From Paraburkholderia acidisoli (GTDB lineage: Bacteria; Pseudomonadota; Gammaproteobacteria; Burkholderiales; Burkholderiaceae), in NCBI RefSeq assembly GCF_009789675.1, contig NZ_CP046913.1, positions 248,001 through 312,000 of the forward strand: a stretch of 64,000 nt of DNA. Reading direction: 5' to 3'. The stretch's first letter is position 1. The number at the start of each line of letters is the position of its first letter. A model generated the notes under the pieces. That model had not been told where the DNA came from. It did no database searches and worked only from the letters and a program-made list of their open reading frames with translations. The position numbers and the translations under genes were made by a program. This document shows, in pieces, positions 17,838-26,469 of this stretch.

Positions 17838-17853
17838 TGGCACACCTGTTGCT
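17838..17853 (+). promoter_or_regulatory. sigma-54 promoter for glnK-amtB
   Basis: TGGCACACCTGTTGCT matches the consensus TGGCAC-N5-TTGC with GG and GC exactly 10 bases apart. The predicted start is near 17863, about 120 bases before glnK. An NtrC-controlled RpoN promoter is the known arrangement for glnK-amtB operons. Confidence 0.9.
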
Positions 17854-17961
17854 TTTACTGCCCCGCGCACCGAACGATGGTTGGCTCACGGTGCGCCAGC
17901 GACGCGGGGTGACCAATGCGCCGCTCGCAAGGCGCCCGTTGCAGAAGCAACCAGGGGATGA

Positions 17962-18321
<360 letters not shown>

Positions 18322-18412
18322 CCACACTTCACGCATGGGACCCGGGTTAGACGCGAAAGCGACCCCTTAAGCCGCAAGCGTCAACTCTGTTAGAGACAAG
18401 AGGAACTTCGAG

Positions 18413-19912
18413 ATGCGCAAACTTTTGATGTCCTTGCTGATGGCCGGCTCGTTGCTGGCCAGCGGCGTCGGCGCCGCGCTGGCGGACGACGCCTCCGCAC
18501 CGGCTGCGGCCTCCGCGCCCGCCACCACGGCTTCGGCCCCCGACGCCTCGGCTGCCGCACCGGCCTCGGCGCCCGCCGCCGACACGGCATCGGCTCCGGC
18601 CGCCGCCGCAAGCGCACCGGCCGCCGCCGCCGCCGCTGCCGCTTCGGACGCCGCACCCGCCGCGCCGACCGCGCCGTTCTCGGTCGACTCGTCGAAGATC
18701 AATTCGGGCGACACCGCGTGGATGCTGACCTCCACCGCGCTCGTGCTGTTCATGACGATCCCGGGCCTCGCGCTCTTCTACGGCGGCATGGTCCGCAAGA
18801 AGAACGTGCTCTCGACGCTCATGCAGAGCTTCGCGATCACCTGCGTCGTCACGGTGATCTGGACGGTGATCGGTTACTCGCTCGCGTTCACGCCGGGTAA
18901 CGCGTTCGTCGGCGGCTTCTCGCGCGTGTTCCTCGAAGGCATGAACTACATCAAGGGCGACAAGGCGACCACGCTCACCGTGAGCCACCTCGCCACGACG
19001 ATCCCGGAAAGCGTCTACTTCGTGTTCCAGATGACGTTCGCGATCATCACGCCGGCGCTCATTACCGGTGCGTTCGCTGACCGCATGAAGTTCTCGGCGA
19101 TGCTGGTGTTCATGTCGCTGTGGTCGATCCTGATCTACGCACCGATCGCGCACATGGTCTGGGAACCGACGGGCTGGCTCGCCAGCGCTGGCATCCTCGA
19201 CTTCGCGGGCGGCACGGTGGTGCACATCAACGCCGGCGTGGCCGGTCTGGTGTGCTGCCTCGTGCTCGGCAAGCGGGTTGGCTACGGCCGCGAAGTGATG
19301 GCACCGCACAACCTCGTGCTCACGCTGATGGGCGCGGCCATGCTGTGGGTGGGCTGGTTCGGCTTCAACGCGGGTTCGGCAGTGGCGGCTGACGGCCGTG
19401 CCGGTTTCGCGATGCTCACGACGCAAATCGCGACGGCCTGCGCCGCACTGGGCTGGATGTTTGCCGAATGGATCGCCAAGGGCAAGCCCTCGGTGCTCGG
19501 TATCGCCTCGGGCGCCGTGGCTGGTCTAGTCGCCGTGACGCCGGCTTCGGGCTTCGTCGGCGTGCTGGGCGCGATCGTGATTGGCGTGGTGGCGGGCGTG
19601 GTCTGCTTCTGGTCGGCCACGTGGCTCAAGCACAAGTTCGGTTACGACGACTCGCTCGACGCGTTCGGCGTGCACGGCATCGGCGGCATCATCGGCGCCA
19701 TCCTGACGGGCGTGTTCGCGGTCAAGGACATCGGCGGCTTCGACGGCAGCATCGTCCTGCAGATCAAGGGCGTGCTCACGACGGTCATCTACAGCGGCGT
19801 GGGCAGCTTCATCCTGCTGAAGATCATCGACATGGTCATGGGCCTGCGCGTCACGGAAGAAGAAGAGCGCGAAGGTCTGGACGTGATCCTGCACGGCGAG
19901 CGCGTGGAGTAA
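18413..19912 (+). CDS. amtB: ammonium transporter AmtB
   Basis: A 499-aa trimeric ammonium channel. A cleavable signal peptide (about 1-24, ending ALA-DD) is followed by an Ala/Ser/Pro low-complexity stretch (about 25-83), then eleven TM helices starting near STALVLFMTIPGLALFYGGMV. Signature segments DFAGGTVVHINAGVAGLV and CFWSATWLKHKFGYDDSLDAFGVHGIGG include the twin pore histidines. The long Ala/Pro periplasmic head is larger than in E. coli AmtB. AGAGGAAC lies upstream of the ATG. It is cotranscribed with glnK. Confidence 0.96.
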   Translation: MRKLLMSLLMAGSLLASGVGAALADDASAPAAASAPATTASAPDASAAAPASAPAADTASAPAAAASAPAAAAAAAASDAAPAAPTAPFSVDSSKINSGDTAWMLTSTALVLFMTIPGLALFYGGMVRKKNVLSTLMQSFAITCVVTVIWTVIGYSLAFTPGNAFVGGFSRVFLEGMNYIKGDKATTLTVSHLATTIPESVYFVFQMTFAIITPALITGAFADRMKFSAMLVFMSLWSILIYAPIAHMVWEPTGWLASAGILDFAGGTVVHINAGVAGLVCCLVLGKRVGYGREVMAPHNLVLTLMGAAMLWVGWFGFNAGSAVAADGRAGFAMLTTQIATACAALGWMFAEWIAKGKPSVLGIASGAVAGLVAVTPASGFVGVLGAIVIGVVAGVVCFWSATWLKHKFGYDDSLDAFGVHGIGGIIGAILTGVFAVKDIGGFDGSIVLQIKGVLTTVIYSGVGSFILLKIIDMVMGLRVTEEEEREGLDVILHGERVE

Positions 19913-20001
19913 GCGCGGCGTTCGACGCGGGCACGGCACCTGGCAACAGGGTTGGAGTAGTGAGTCGTAGCAGTCCGTAGCAAGGCAAGCAGCAGCGACC
20001 T

Positions 20002-20032
20002 GGCCCGCCGGTTTTCCGGCGGGCCTTTTTCT
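20002..20032 (+). terminator. intrinsic terminator after amtB
   Basis: GGCCCGCCGG-TTTT-CCGGCGGGCC followed by TTTTTCTTT ends the glnK-amtB transcript. Confidence 0.9.
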
Positions 20033-20110
20033 TTGCGCCGCCGGATAACGCTGTCGATGGCGGCCGCGGACCGCTTGCGGCTTGCCCGCTGGAAGACCGG
20101 AGCAGCGGGC

Positions 20111-20152
20111 GTGCGGTTTGCGTTATCTCCGGTGCGGTTTGCGTTATCTCCG
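20111..20152. repeat. 21-bp perfect tandem repeat, two copies
   Basis: A 21-bp unit beginning GTGCGGTTTGCGTTATCTCC is repeated back to back at 20111-20131 and 20132-20152 with no mismatch. It is the first of several short repeats in the 682-base amtB-gshA gap. Confidence 0.85.
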
Positions 20153-20220
20153 TAAAGACGAGGCTGGCGAGCCAAAGACGCAATGCCACGCAACGCCACG
20201 CATCGCCACGCGGAATCGTC

Positions 20221-20297
20221 GGGAAATCGCCGGGAGATCGCCGGGAAATCGCCGGGAGATCGGGCGGGAAACCGGGCGGGAAACCGGGCGGGAATAA
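20221..20297. repeat. compound GGGAAATCGCC / GGGCGGGAAACC tandem repeats
   Basis: Alternating GGGAAATCGCC and GGGAGATCGCC 11-mers (20221-20261) pass into about three 12-bp GGGCGGGAAACC units (20262-20297). Further upstream GCCACGCA occurs three times. No coding potential is convincing here. Confidence 0.8.
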
Positions 20298-20315
20298 AAC
20301 GGCGGTCAGGCGTGT

Positions 20316-20355
20316 TCGCGTAGTGTCCCTCGTCGTGCGCTCGCGTAGTGTCCCT
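20316..20355. repeat. 15-bp direct repeat, two copies
   Basis: TCGCGTAGTGTCCCT occurs at 20316-20330 and 20341-20355, a 25-base period. It belongs to the repeat-rich amtB-gshA gap. The last 200 bases before gshA hold no clear promoter. Confidence 0.7.
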
Positions 20356-20594
20356 TCGCCGCGTGGGCCCAATCGGCGTGACCGTTGCGCCGCGCACCGT
20401 GGGCGGTCCAGAATGGCTGGTCGATGGGAGCATCCCGCCGCCGGCGCGCCGATTACCCCTGCCGCGGGTGAGGGGAAAGCGCTGAAAGACGGCGTCGATA
20501 AAGGCCTGGGCGGCATCTTGCAACGGCCGCAATCGTCCCCAGATAAACGGCCGGTTTCCCTACAATCATTGCTTTAGTCCGCGAGTCACCCCTT

Positions 20595-21884
20595 ATGGTC
20601 CCGCATCTGGTTACGGCGTTGAATGGCCCGCTCCTCGAGCTGGAGCAGCGCATCCTCGACGCGACGCCGGCCATCGAGCGCTGGTTCCGCCTCGAATGGC
20701 AGGAGCACACGCCGCCGTTCTACGCTTCGGTCGACCTGCGCAACGCCGGTTTCAAGCTCGCGCCGGTCGACACGAATCTCTTTCCCGGCGCATTCCATTG
20801 CCTGCCGGAAGAAGTGCTGCCGCTCGCCGTGCAGGCGGCCATGGCCGCGATCGAGAAGATCTGCCCGGACGCCAAGAATCTGCTGGTGATCCCGGAAATG
20901 CACACGCGCAACGCGTTCTATCTGGAGAACGTCGCGCGGCTCGCCACGATCATGCGTCAGGCGGGCCTGAACGTGCGCTTCGGCACGCTCGACGACAGCA
21001 TCGCCGGGCCGGTCACCATTTCGCTGGCGGACAACCAGAAGATCGTGCTCGAACCGCTCGAACGCTCGCAGCGCCGCCTCGGCCTGAAGAACTTCGACCC
21101 GTGCTCGATCCTGCTGAACAACGACCTCTCGGGCGGCATTCCGCCCGTGCTCGAGAATCTGCACGAGCAATATCTGCTGCCGCCGCTGCACGCGGGCTGG
21201 GCCGTGCGCCGCAAATCCACGCACTTCTCGTGTTACGACGACGTCGCGAAGAAGTTCGCGAAGATGGTGGGCGTGGACCCGTGGATGATCAACCCGTATT
21301 TCTCGCACGTGGAAGGCGTCGATTTCGAGGCGCGCACGGGTGAGGAGCAACTGGCCACGGCGATCGACGCGGTGCTCAAGAAGATCGCGAAGAAGTATCG
21401 CGAGTACGGCATCACCGAAAAACCGTACGTGGTCATCAAGTCCGACGCGGGCACCGACGGCCGCGGCGTCATGACGGTGCACGACGCTTCCGAGGTCGCC
21501 GCACTCACGAAGCGCGAACGTGCGAAGATGTCGGCCACGAAGGACGGGCTCGAAGTCCACGACGTGATCGTGCAGGAAGGCGTCTACACCTTCGAGCATA
21601 TCGGCGACGAAGTGGCGGAACCGGTCGTGTACATGATCGACCGCTACGTGGTGGGCGGCTTCTACCGCGCGCACGGCAGCCGCGAGCGCGACCAGAACCT
21701 GAACGCGCCCGGCATGCACTTCGTGCCGCTCGGTTTCGAGCACACGGCGCTGCCCGATACGCGCGCGAAGCCGGGCGCCGCGCCGCCGAACCGCTTCTAC
21801 ATGTACGGCGTGGTCGCGCGGCTCGGTTTGCTGGCCGCCTCGGTGGAACTGGAAAAAACCGACCCCGAGGCGATCCAGGTCTGA
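20595..21884 (+). CDS. gshA: glutamate-cysteine ligase (T. ferrooxidans type)
   Basis: A 429-aa enzyme for the first step of glutathione synthesis, joining L-Glu and L-Cys with ATP. It belongs to the proteobacterial gshA group first named from Acidithiobacillus ferrooxidans, unrelated in length to E. coli GshA. Visible blocks are ASVDLRNAGFKLAPVDTNLFPGAF near the N-terminus, VIPEMHTRNAFYLENV, the KPYVVIKSDAGTDGRG nucleotide-binding stretch and the C-terminal NRFYMYGVVARLGLLAAS. It is followed by gshB 116 bases downstream. Confidence 0.94.
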   Translation: MVPHLVTALNGPLLELEQRILDATPAIERWFRLEWQEHTPPFYASVDLRNAGFKLAPVDTNLFPGAFHCLPEEVLPLAVQAAMAAIEKICPDAKNLLVIPEMHTRNAFYLENVARLATIMRQAGLNVRFGTLDDSIAGPVTISLADNQKIVLEPLERSQRRLGLKNFDPCSILLNNDLSGGIPPVLENLHEQYLLPPLHAGWAVRRKSTHFSCYDDVAKKFAKMVGVDPWMINPYFSHVEGVDFEARTGEEQLATAIDAVLKKIAKKYREYGITEKPYVVIKSDAGTDGRGVMTVHDASEVAALTKRERAKMSATKDGLEVHDVIVQEGVYTFEHIGDEVAEPVVYMIDRYVVGGFYRAHGSRERDQNLNAPGMHFVPLGFEHTALPDTRAKPGAAPPNRFYMYGVVARLGLLAASVELEKTDPEAIQV

Positions 21885-22000
21885 CGCCGGCGGCTTCGCT
21901 ACGCAGTACGGTCGCGTCGCACGACCTCGCAGTCAATTCACGCAGCGCCCGCCCCGAGCGGGCGTTGCCGTCATAACGGATGAGTTTCAGCAGGGACGAC

Positions 22001-22954
22001 ATGAACATTCTTTTCATCGCCGATCCGCTCGAGCGGTTCAAGATCTACAAGGACTCGACCTACGCGATGATGGCCGAGGCCGCGAAGCGCGGCCACACGC
22101 TCTATGCGTGCGAGCCGCAGCATCTCGCGTGGACCGGCGGCCGCGTGGAGGCGGACGTGCGGCGCTTCGAGATCGTCGGCGACACGGCGGACCTGCATCG
22201 CGAGACGTGGTTCAAGGACACGCCGGACTCCCGTGCGCTCACGGACTTCGACGCCGTGATCATGCGCAAGGACCCGCCGTTCGACATGGAATACGTGACG
22301 TCGACCTGGCTGCTCGAAATTGCCGAGCGCGCGGGCGCGAAGATCTTCAACAAGCCGCAGTCGATTCGCGATCACTCGGAAAAGCTCGCCATCGGCGAAT
22401 TTCCGCAGTTCGTCGCGCCCACGCTCGTGACGCGCAGCGCCGCGCGCCTGCGCAAATTCCACGAAGAACACCAGGACGTGATCCTCAAGCCGCTCGACGG
22501 CATGGGCGGCATGGGCGTGTTCCGCGTGAAGCCCGACGGCATGAACCTCGGCTCGATCATCGAGATGCTGAGCGAGGACGGCGCGCGCAGCGTGATGGCG
22601 CAGAAGTTCATCCCCGAAATCAAGAACGGCGACAAGCGCATCCTGCTGATCGGCGGCGAGCCGGTGCCGTATTCGCTCGCGCGTATTCCGCAGGGCAACG
22701 AGGTGCGCGGCAATCTCGCGGCGGGCGGTCTGGGCGTGGCGCAACCGCTCACGGAGCGCGACAAGGAAATCGCGCGCACGCTCGGGCCGGTGCTCGCGGC
22801 GCGCGGCCTGCTGCTGGTGGGGCTCGACGCGATCGGCGACTGGCTCACCGAAGTCAACGTGACGAGCCCGACGTGCTTCCGCGAAATCATGGAGCAGACC
22901 GGCTTCGACGTGGCTGCGATGTTCATCGACGCGCTGGAGCGCGCGGCGGCCTGA
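22001..22954 (+). CDS. gshB: glutathione synthetase GshB
   Basis: A 317-aa ATP-grasp ligase that adds glycine to gamma-Glu-Cys, matching the 316 aa of E. coli GshB. The N-terminal domain starts MNILFIADPLERF; the ATP-grasp part has HQDVILKPLDGMGGMGVFR, RILLIGGEPVPYSLARIPQGNEVRGNLAAGG and DWLTEVNVTSPTCFREI. AGGGAC precedes the ATG at 22001; the in-frame ATG seven codons upstream lacks a site. It forms the glutathione unit with gshA. Confidence 0.96.
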   Translation: MNILFIADPLERFKIYKDSTYAMMAEAAKRGHTLYACEPQHLAWTGGRVEADVRRFEIVGDTADLHRETWFKDTPDSRALTDFDAVIMRKDPPFDMEYVTSTWLLEIAERAGAKIFNKPQSIRDHSEKLAIGEFPQFVAPTLVTRSAARLRKFHEEHQDVILKPLDGMGGMGVFRVKPDGMNLGSIIEMLSEDGARSVMAQKFIPEIKNGDKRILLIGGEPVPYSLARIPQGNEVRGNLAAGGLGVAQPLTERDKEIARTLGPVLAARGLLLVGLDAIGDWLTEVNVTSPTCFREIMEQTGFDVAAMFIDALERAAA

Positions 22955-22955
22955 T

Positions 22956-22979
22956 TGTCGATGTCGATGTCGATGTCGC
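22956..22979. repeat. hexanucleotide repeat (TGTCGA)4
   Basis: Three perfect and one imperfect TGTCGA units follow directly after the gshB stop codon. The rest of the 463-base gshB-EIIA gap holds only a TACAAT -10-like box at 23247-23252. Confidence 0.8.
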
Positions 22980-23246
22980 ACGTGTGAGGGGGCTTCCGCG
23001 CGCGTCGAGCCGTTCGGCGCAAAGGCGCCTTTTCGAGTCCCGCACCTGGACGCGCGCTGCGGCGCGGGCTTGAATCGCGCGCGCTCGCCGGCATCTTCGT
23101 GTCACGGGCGGCCCCGGCAGGGTGGCCGGCCCGACGCACCAGAGCCCGCGCGCCGATGCAAGCGAATGTGACCCTCGCGCGACACCCGTCGCGCCGCGCG
23201 TAAAAGCATGGGCAAACCCGCCTCGTGTGCGCGAAAATGACCCTGC

Positions 23247-23252
23247 TACAAT
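23247..23252 (+). promoter_or_regulatory. candidate -10 box for the EIIA-HPr genes
   Basis: TACAAT, 165 bases before the EIIA gene, has one mismatch to consensus, but no convincing -35 lies at 16-18 bases. Low confidence. Confidence 0.3.
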
Positions 23253-23417
23253 GCCGCGAGCCCATGTTCCGGGCTGGCGGGCCGCTATCTTGCTACTGTA
23301 GAAGGTAACGGCCGCCACGCGCGGCGTGTGTTCCGACCCCGTGAGCTTACGGCTGGCTCCGGGTTCGGCGCTGCAATGAACCGAAGCCGTCTTTTTTGCA
23401 TATCGCTTCAGGCTGAC

Positions 23418-23927
23418 ATGGCAGGGATCTTGATCATCGCGCACGCACCGCTCGCCACCGCGTTGCGCGAGTGCATTGCACATATTTATGGCGGTTGTCC
23501 CGCGCGCATCGGCGCGCTCGACGTGCTCCCGGACAGTGACCCCGCGCAGGTGGTCGCCCAGGCGAATTCGGAGATCGAGCGGCTGCGCGAGGAAAACGGC
23601 GCGCTCGTGCTGACCGACATGTTCGGCGCGACGCCCTCGAACATTGCCGCGCGGCTCGCCACCGTGCCCGACGTGCGTGTGCTGGCGGGCGTGAACCTGC
23701 CGATGCTCGTGCGCGCCGTGTGCTACCGCGCCACGCCGCTCGACACGCTGGTCGAAAAGGCGCTGGCTGGCGCGAGCAAGGGCGTGCAGACCATCGGGCC
23801 GGGCACGCCGCCCGCGTCCTCGCCCGCCGACTGCGGTTGCGCGCCCACGCCCTGTGCGGAAGCCGCGGCCGAAGTCGCGAACGGCGCCGGCGCGTGCAGC
23901 ACCGCCGCGGCGCTCAAACCGGCTTAG
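23418..23927 (+). CDS. PTS EIIA component, mannose/fructose family
   Basis: A 169-aa protein with an EIIA-Man fold domain (about residues 1-125). The phospho-accepting histidine is H9 in MAGILIIAHAPL; LTDMFGATPSNIAARLA is a second family signature. The 45-residue C-terminal tail is Ala/Pro/Cys-rich (CGCAPTPC) with no known role. No membrane IIC/IID genes are adjacent, so with HPr and EI directly downstream this looks like a regulatory PTS branch, as in many betaproteobacteria. The start was moved to the ATG at 23418 that begins the domain. Confidence 0.88.
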   Translation: MAGILIIAHAPLATALRECIAHIYGGCPARIGALDVLPDSDPAQVVAQANSEIERLREENGALVLTDMFGATPSNIAARLATVPDVRVLAGVNLPMLVRAVCYRATPLDTLVEKALAGASKGVQTIGPGTPPASSPADCGCAPTPCAEAAAEVANGAGACSTAAALKPA

Positions 23928-24065
23928 CCGCTCGAGCCCGGCGGCCGCGCCGCCGTTTCGCCACCTGTTTGACCGCACCCGCCTGACCGCCTGGCGGTTC
24001 GACGCGGACGAAGGCTCGCCGCAAGAATCTCGCTACATTCCTAAAAACTGCGCCCGGATCGAACC

Positions 24066-24335
24066 ATGCTGCAACAAGAAACGACCATCGTGAACAAACT
24101 CGGCCTGCACGCGCGGGCGTCGGCGAAGCTGACGCAACTCGCAGGCAACTATCAGTCGGAAATCTGGATGAGCCGCAACGGCCGCCGCATCAACGCCAAG
24201 AGCATCATGGGCGTGATGATGCTCGCGGCCGGTATCGGCAGTACGGTGTTGATCGAAACCGAAGGCCCCGACGAGGCCGACGCCATGAGCGCGCTGCTCA
24301 AGCTCATCGCCGACAAGTTCGGCGAAGGCCAGTAA
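24066..24335 (+). CDS. ptsH: phosphocarrier protein HPr
   Basis: An 89-aa phosphocarrier that takes phosphate from EI at H15 (NKLGLHARASAKL) and passes it to EIIA proteins. The regulatory serine region AKSIMGVMMLAA (S46) is conserved. It lies between the mannose-family EIIA gene and ptsI. A terminator follows, so ptsI seems to have its own promoter. Confidence 0.95.
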   Translation: MLQQETTIVNKLGLHARASAKLTQLAGNYQSEIWMSRNGRRINAKSIMGVMMLAAGIGSTVLIETEGPDEADAMSALLKLIADKFGEGQ

Positions 24336-24366
24336 GCCGCTTCACGCCCCGCATTGGCTTCGCCAG

Positions 24367-24396
24367 AAACGCCGCGCTCGTCGCGGCGTTTTTTTT
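24367..24396 (+). terminator. intrinsic terminator after ptsH
   Basis: ACGCCGCG-CTCGT-CGCGGCGT followed by eight Ts. It separates ptsH from ptsI transcriptionally. Confidence 0.85.
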
Positions 24397-24471
24397 GCGG
24401 TGCGCCAATCGCGCGGCCTGCTGCGCAAGGCCGCAGCGGTGCGCACCGCCACATTCGGGCGCGACGGAATT

Positions 24472-24477
24472 TATAAT
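24472..24477 (+). promoter_or_regulatory. candidate -10 box (TATAAT) for ptsI
   Basis: An exact TATAAT lies 69 bases before the ptsI start, after the ptsH terminator. The -35 is weak (ACATTC region). Confidence 0.4.
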
Positions 24478-24545
24478 CACGGTCGGGGTCTGAGAGAGCG
24501 CATTGCAGCGGTTTGCCGCAGCATCAATAACCAGAGGAGGTGCGC

Positions 24546-26285
24546 GTGCCGTTCACGCTGCATGGAATTCCCGTATCACGCGGTATCGCCATCGGGCGAG
24601 CGTATCTGATCGCTCCGGCCGCGCTCGACGTCGACCACTATCTCATCGAGCATCCGCAGATCGACGGGGAAATCGAGCGCTTTCGCGTCGCGCTGGCCGT
24701 GGTCGGCCAGGAGCTCGACACGCTGCGTGCCGACCTCGCCGCCGACGCGCCCTCCGAGATGGGCGCGTTCATCGGCGTGCACCTCATGATCCTGAACGAC
24801 GTGATGCTCGTGCAGGAGACCATCGACCTCATCCGCACGCGCCGCTTCAACGTGGAATGGGCGCTCACCGAGCAGCTCGAACGCCTCACGCGCCATTTCG
24901 ACGAAGTCGAGGACGAATACCTGCGCGAGCGCAAAGCCGACATCGAGCAGGTGGTCGAGCGCGTGCTGAAGGCGCTCGCGGGCGCGTCGCCCGCGGTGCT
25001 GCACGGCGGCTGCGACGAGATGATCGTGGTCGCGCACGACATCGCGCCGGCCGACATGCTGCAGTTCAAGGGGCAGGCGTTTCAGGGCTTCGTCACCGAC
25101 CTCGGCGGGCGCACCTCGCACACGGCGATCGTCGCGCGCAGCCTGGGCATTCCGGCGGCGGTGGGCGTGCAGCAGGCGAGCGCGCTCATTCGCCAGGACG
25201 ACCTGATCATCGTCGACGGCGATCACGGCATCGTCATCGTCGATCCCGCGCCCATCGTGCTCGAGGAATACACGTACCGCCAGAGCGAGATGGCGCTCGA
25301 GCGGCGCAAGCTGCAGCGCCTCAAGTTCTCGCCCACGCAAACGCTGTGCGGCTCGAAAATCCAGCTCTGCGCGAACATCGAATTGCCCGAGGACGCGCAG
25401 GCCGCGCTCGATTCGGGCGCGACCGGCGTGGGCCTGTTCCGCACCGAGTTCCTGTTCATGAATCACAAGGACCAGTTGCCGGAGGAGGAGGAGCAGTTCA
25501 TCGCCTACCGGCGCGCGGCCGAGTTGATGAACGGGCTGCCCGTGACGATCCGCACGATCGACGTGGGTGCCGACAAACCGCTCGACTCGATGAGCGGCGG
25601 CGACGGCTACGAGACGGCGGCGAACCCGGCGCTGGGTTTGCGCGCGATTCGCTGGAGCCTGTCCGAGCCGCAGATGTTCCTCACGCAGTTGCGCGCGATC
25701 CTGCGCGCCTCGGCGTTCGGCGCGGTCAAGATCCTGATTCCGATGCTCGCGCACGCGCAGCAGATCGACCAGACGCTCGACCTGATCCGCGAAGCGAAGC
25801 GCCAGCTCGACGACGCCGGGCTCAGCTACGATCCCAATATCCAGGTCGGCGCGATGATCGAGATTCCGGCCGCCGCGCTCGCGCTGCCCATCTTCCTGCG
25901 CCGGCTCGACTTCCTTTCGATCGGCACCAACGACCTGATCCAGTACGCGCTAGCGATCGATCGCGCCGACAACGCGGTCGCCGATCTCTACGATCCGCTG
26001 CACCCGGCCGTGCTGCACCTGATCGCGCATACGCTGCGCGAGGCGAAGCGCGCGGGCGTGCCGGTTTCCGTGTGCGGCGAGATGGCGGGCGACCCGAGCA
26101 TGACGCGGCTGCTGCTCGGCATGGGGCTCACCGAGTTCTCGATGCATCCGAGCCAGCTGCTCGTGGTGAAGCAGGAAATCCTGCGCTCGCAGTTGAAGAC
26201 GCTCGAAAAGCCCGTTGCCGATGTGCTGGCCGCCTACGAGCCCGAAGAACTTCAGGCGGCGTTGAAGCGCGTCACGCTTGCGTGA
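24546..26285 (+). CDS. ptsI: PTS enzyme I
   Basis: A 579-aa phosphoenolpyruvate-protein phosphotransferase, the entry enzyme of the PTS. The phospho-histidine H192 lies in GGRTSHTAIVARSLG; the PEP-binding barrel has FRTEFLFM, ANPALGLRAIR, SIGTNDLIQYALAIDR and the catalytic C510 in VCGEMAGDP. The start matters: AGAGGAGG at 24533-24540 overlaps a GTG at 24540, leaving no spacer, so the GTG at 24546 (spacing 5) is preferred. The stop codon opens a 20-bp tandem repeat array. Confidence 0.94.
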   Translation: MPFTLHGIPVSRGIAIGRAYLIAPAALDVDHYLIEHPQIDGEIERFRVALAVVGQELDTLRADLAADAPSEMGAFIGVHLMILNDVMLVQETIDLIRTRRFNVEWALTEQLERLTRHFDEVEDEYLRERKADIEQVVERVLKALAGASPAVLHGGCDEMIVVAHDIAPADMLQFKGQAFQGFVTDLGGRTSHTAIVARSLGIPAAVGVQQASALIRQDDLIIVDGDHGIVIVDPAPIVLEEYTYRQSEMALERRKLQRLKFSPTQTLCGSKIQLCANIELPEDAQAALDSGATGVGLFRTEFLFMNHKDQLPEEEEQFIAYRRAAELMNGLPVTIRTIDVGADKPLDSMSGGDGYETAANPALGLRAIRWSLSEPQMFLTQLRAILRASAFGAVKILIPMLAHAQQIDQTLDLIREAKRQLDDAGLSYDPNIQVGAMIEIPAAALALPIFLRRLDFLSIGTNDLIQYALAIDRADNAVADLYDPLHPAVLHLIAHTLREAKRAGVPVSVCGEMAGDPSMTRLLLGMGLTEFSMHPSQLLVVKQEILRSQLKTLEKPVADVLAAYEPEELQAALKRVTLA

Positions 26286-26400
26286 CTCGTTGCATGCTCG
26301 CGTGACTCGTTGCATGCTTGCGTGACTCATCGCGTGCTCGCGTGACTCGTTGCATGCTCGCGTGATTCATCGCATGCTCGCGTGACGCGATGCGAGTTCG
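26281..26400. repeat. 20-bp tandem array, six copies
   Basis: Six consecutive 20-bp units with consensus CGTGACTCGTTGCATGCTCG span 26281-26400, the first containing the ptsI stop codon. Copies 1-2 and 4 are nearly identical; 3, 5 and 6 diverge by up to five bases. The array ends just before a terminator. Confidence 0.9.
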
Positions 26401-26413
26401 TTGCGCGCGCATG

Positions 26414-26447
26414 CAAAAAAGCCCCGGCCTCGACCGGGGCTTTTTTA
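26414..26447. terminator. bidirectional intrinsic terminator
   Basis: AAAAAAGCCCCGG-CCTCGA-CCGGGGCTTTTTT lies between converging ptsI and moeB-like genes. Confidence 0.9.
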
Positions 26448-26469
26448 CGCCCACGAGCTTGCAACGCGG

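Noticed and set aside
20221..20297. Coding frame over the amtB-gshA repeats (Arg/Gly-rich)
   Set aside because: The frame reads only the tandem repeats, has no ribosome site or family match, and would be an artefact of the period.
26281..26400. CRISPR array from regular 20-bp repeats
   Set aside because: There are no spacers: units are directly tandem. No cas genes are in the window.
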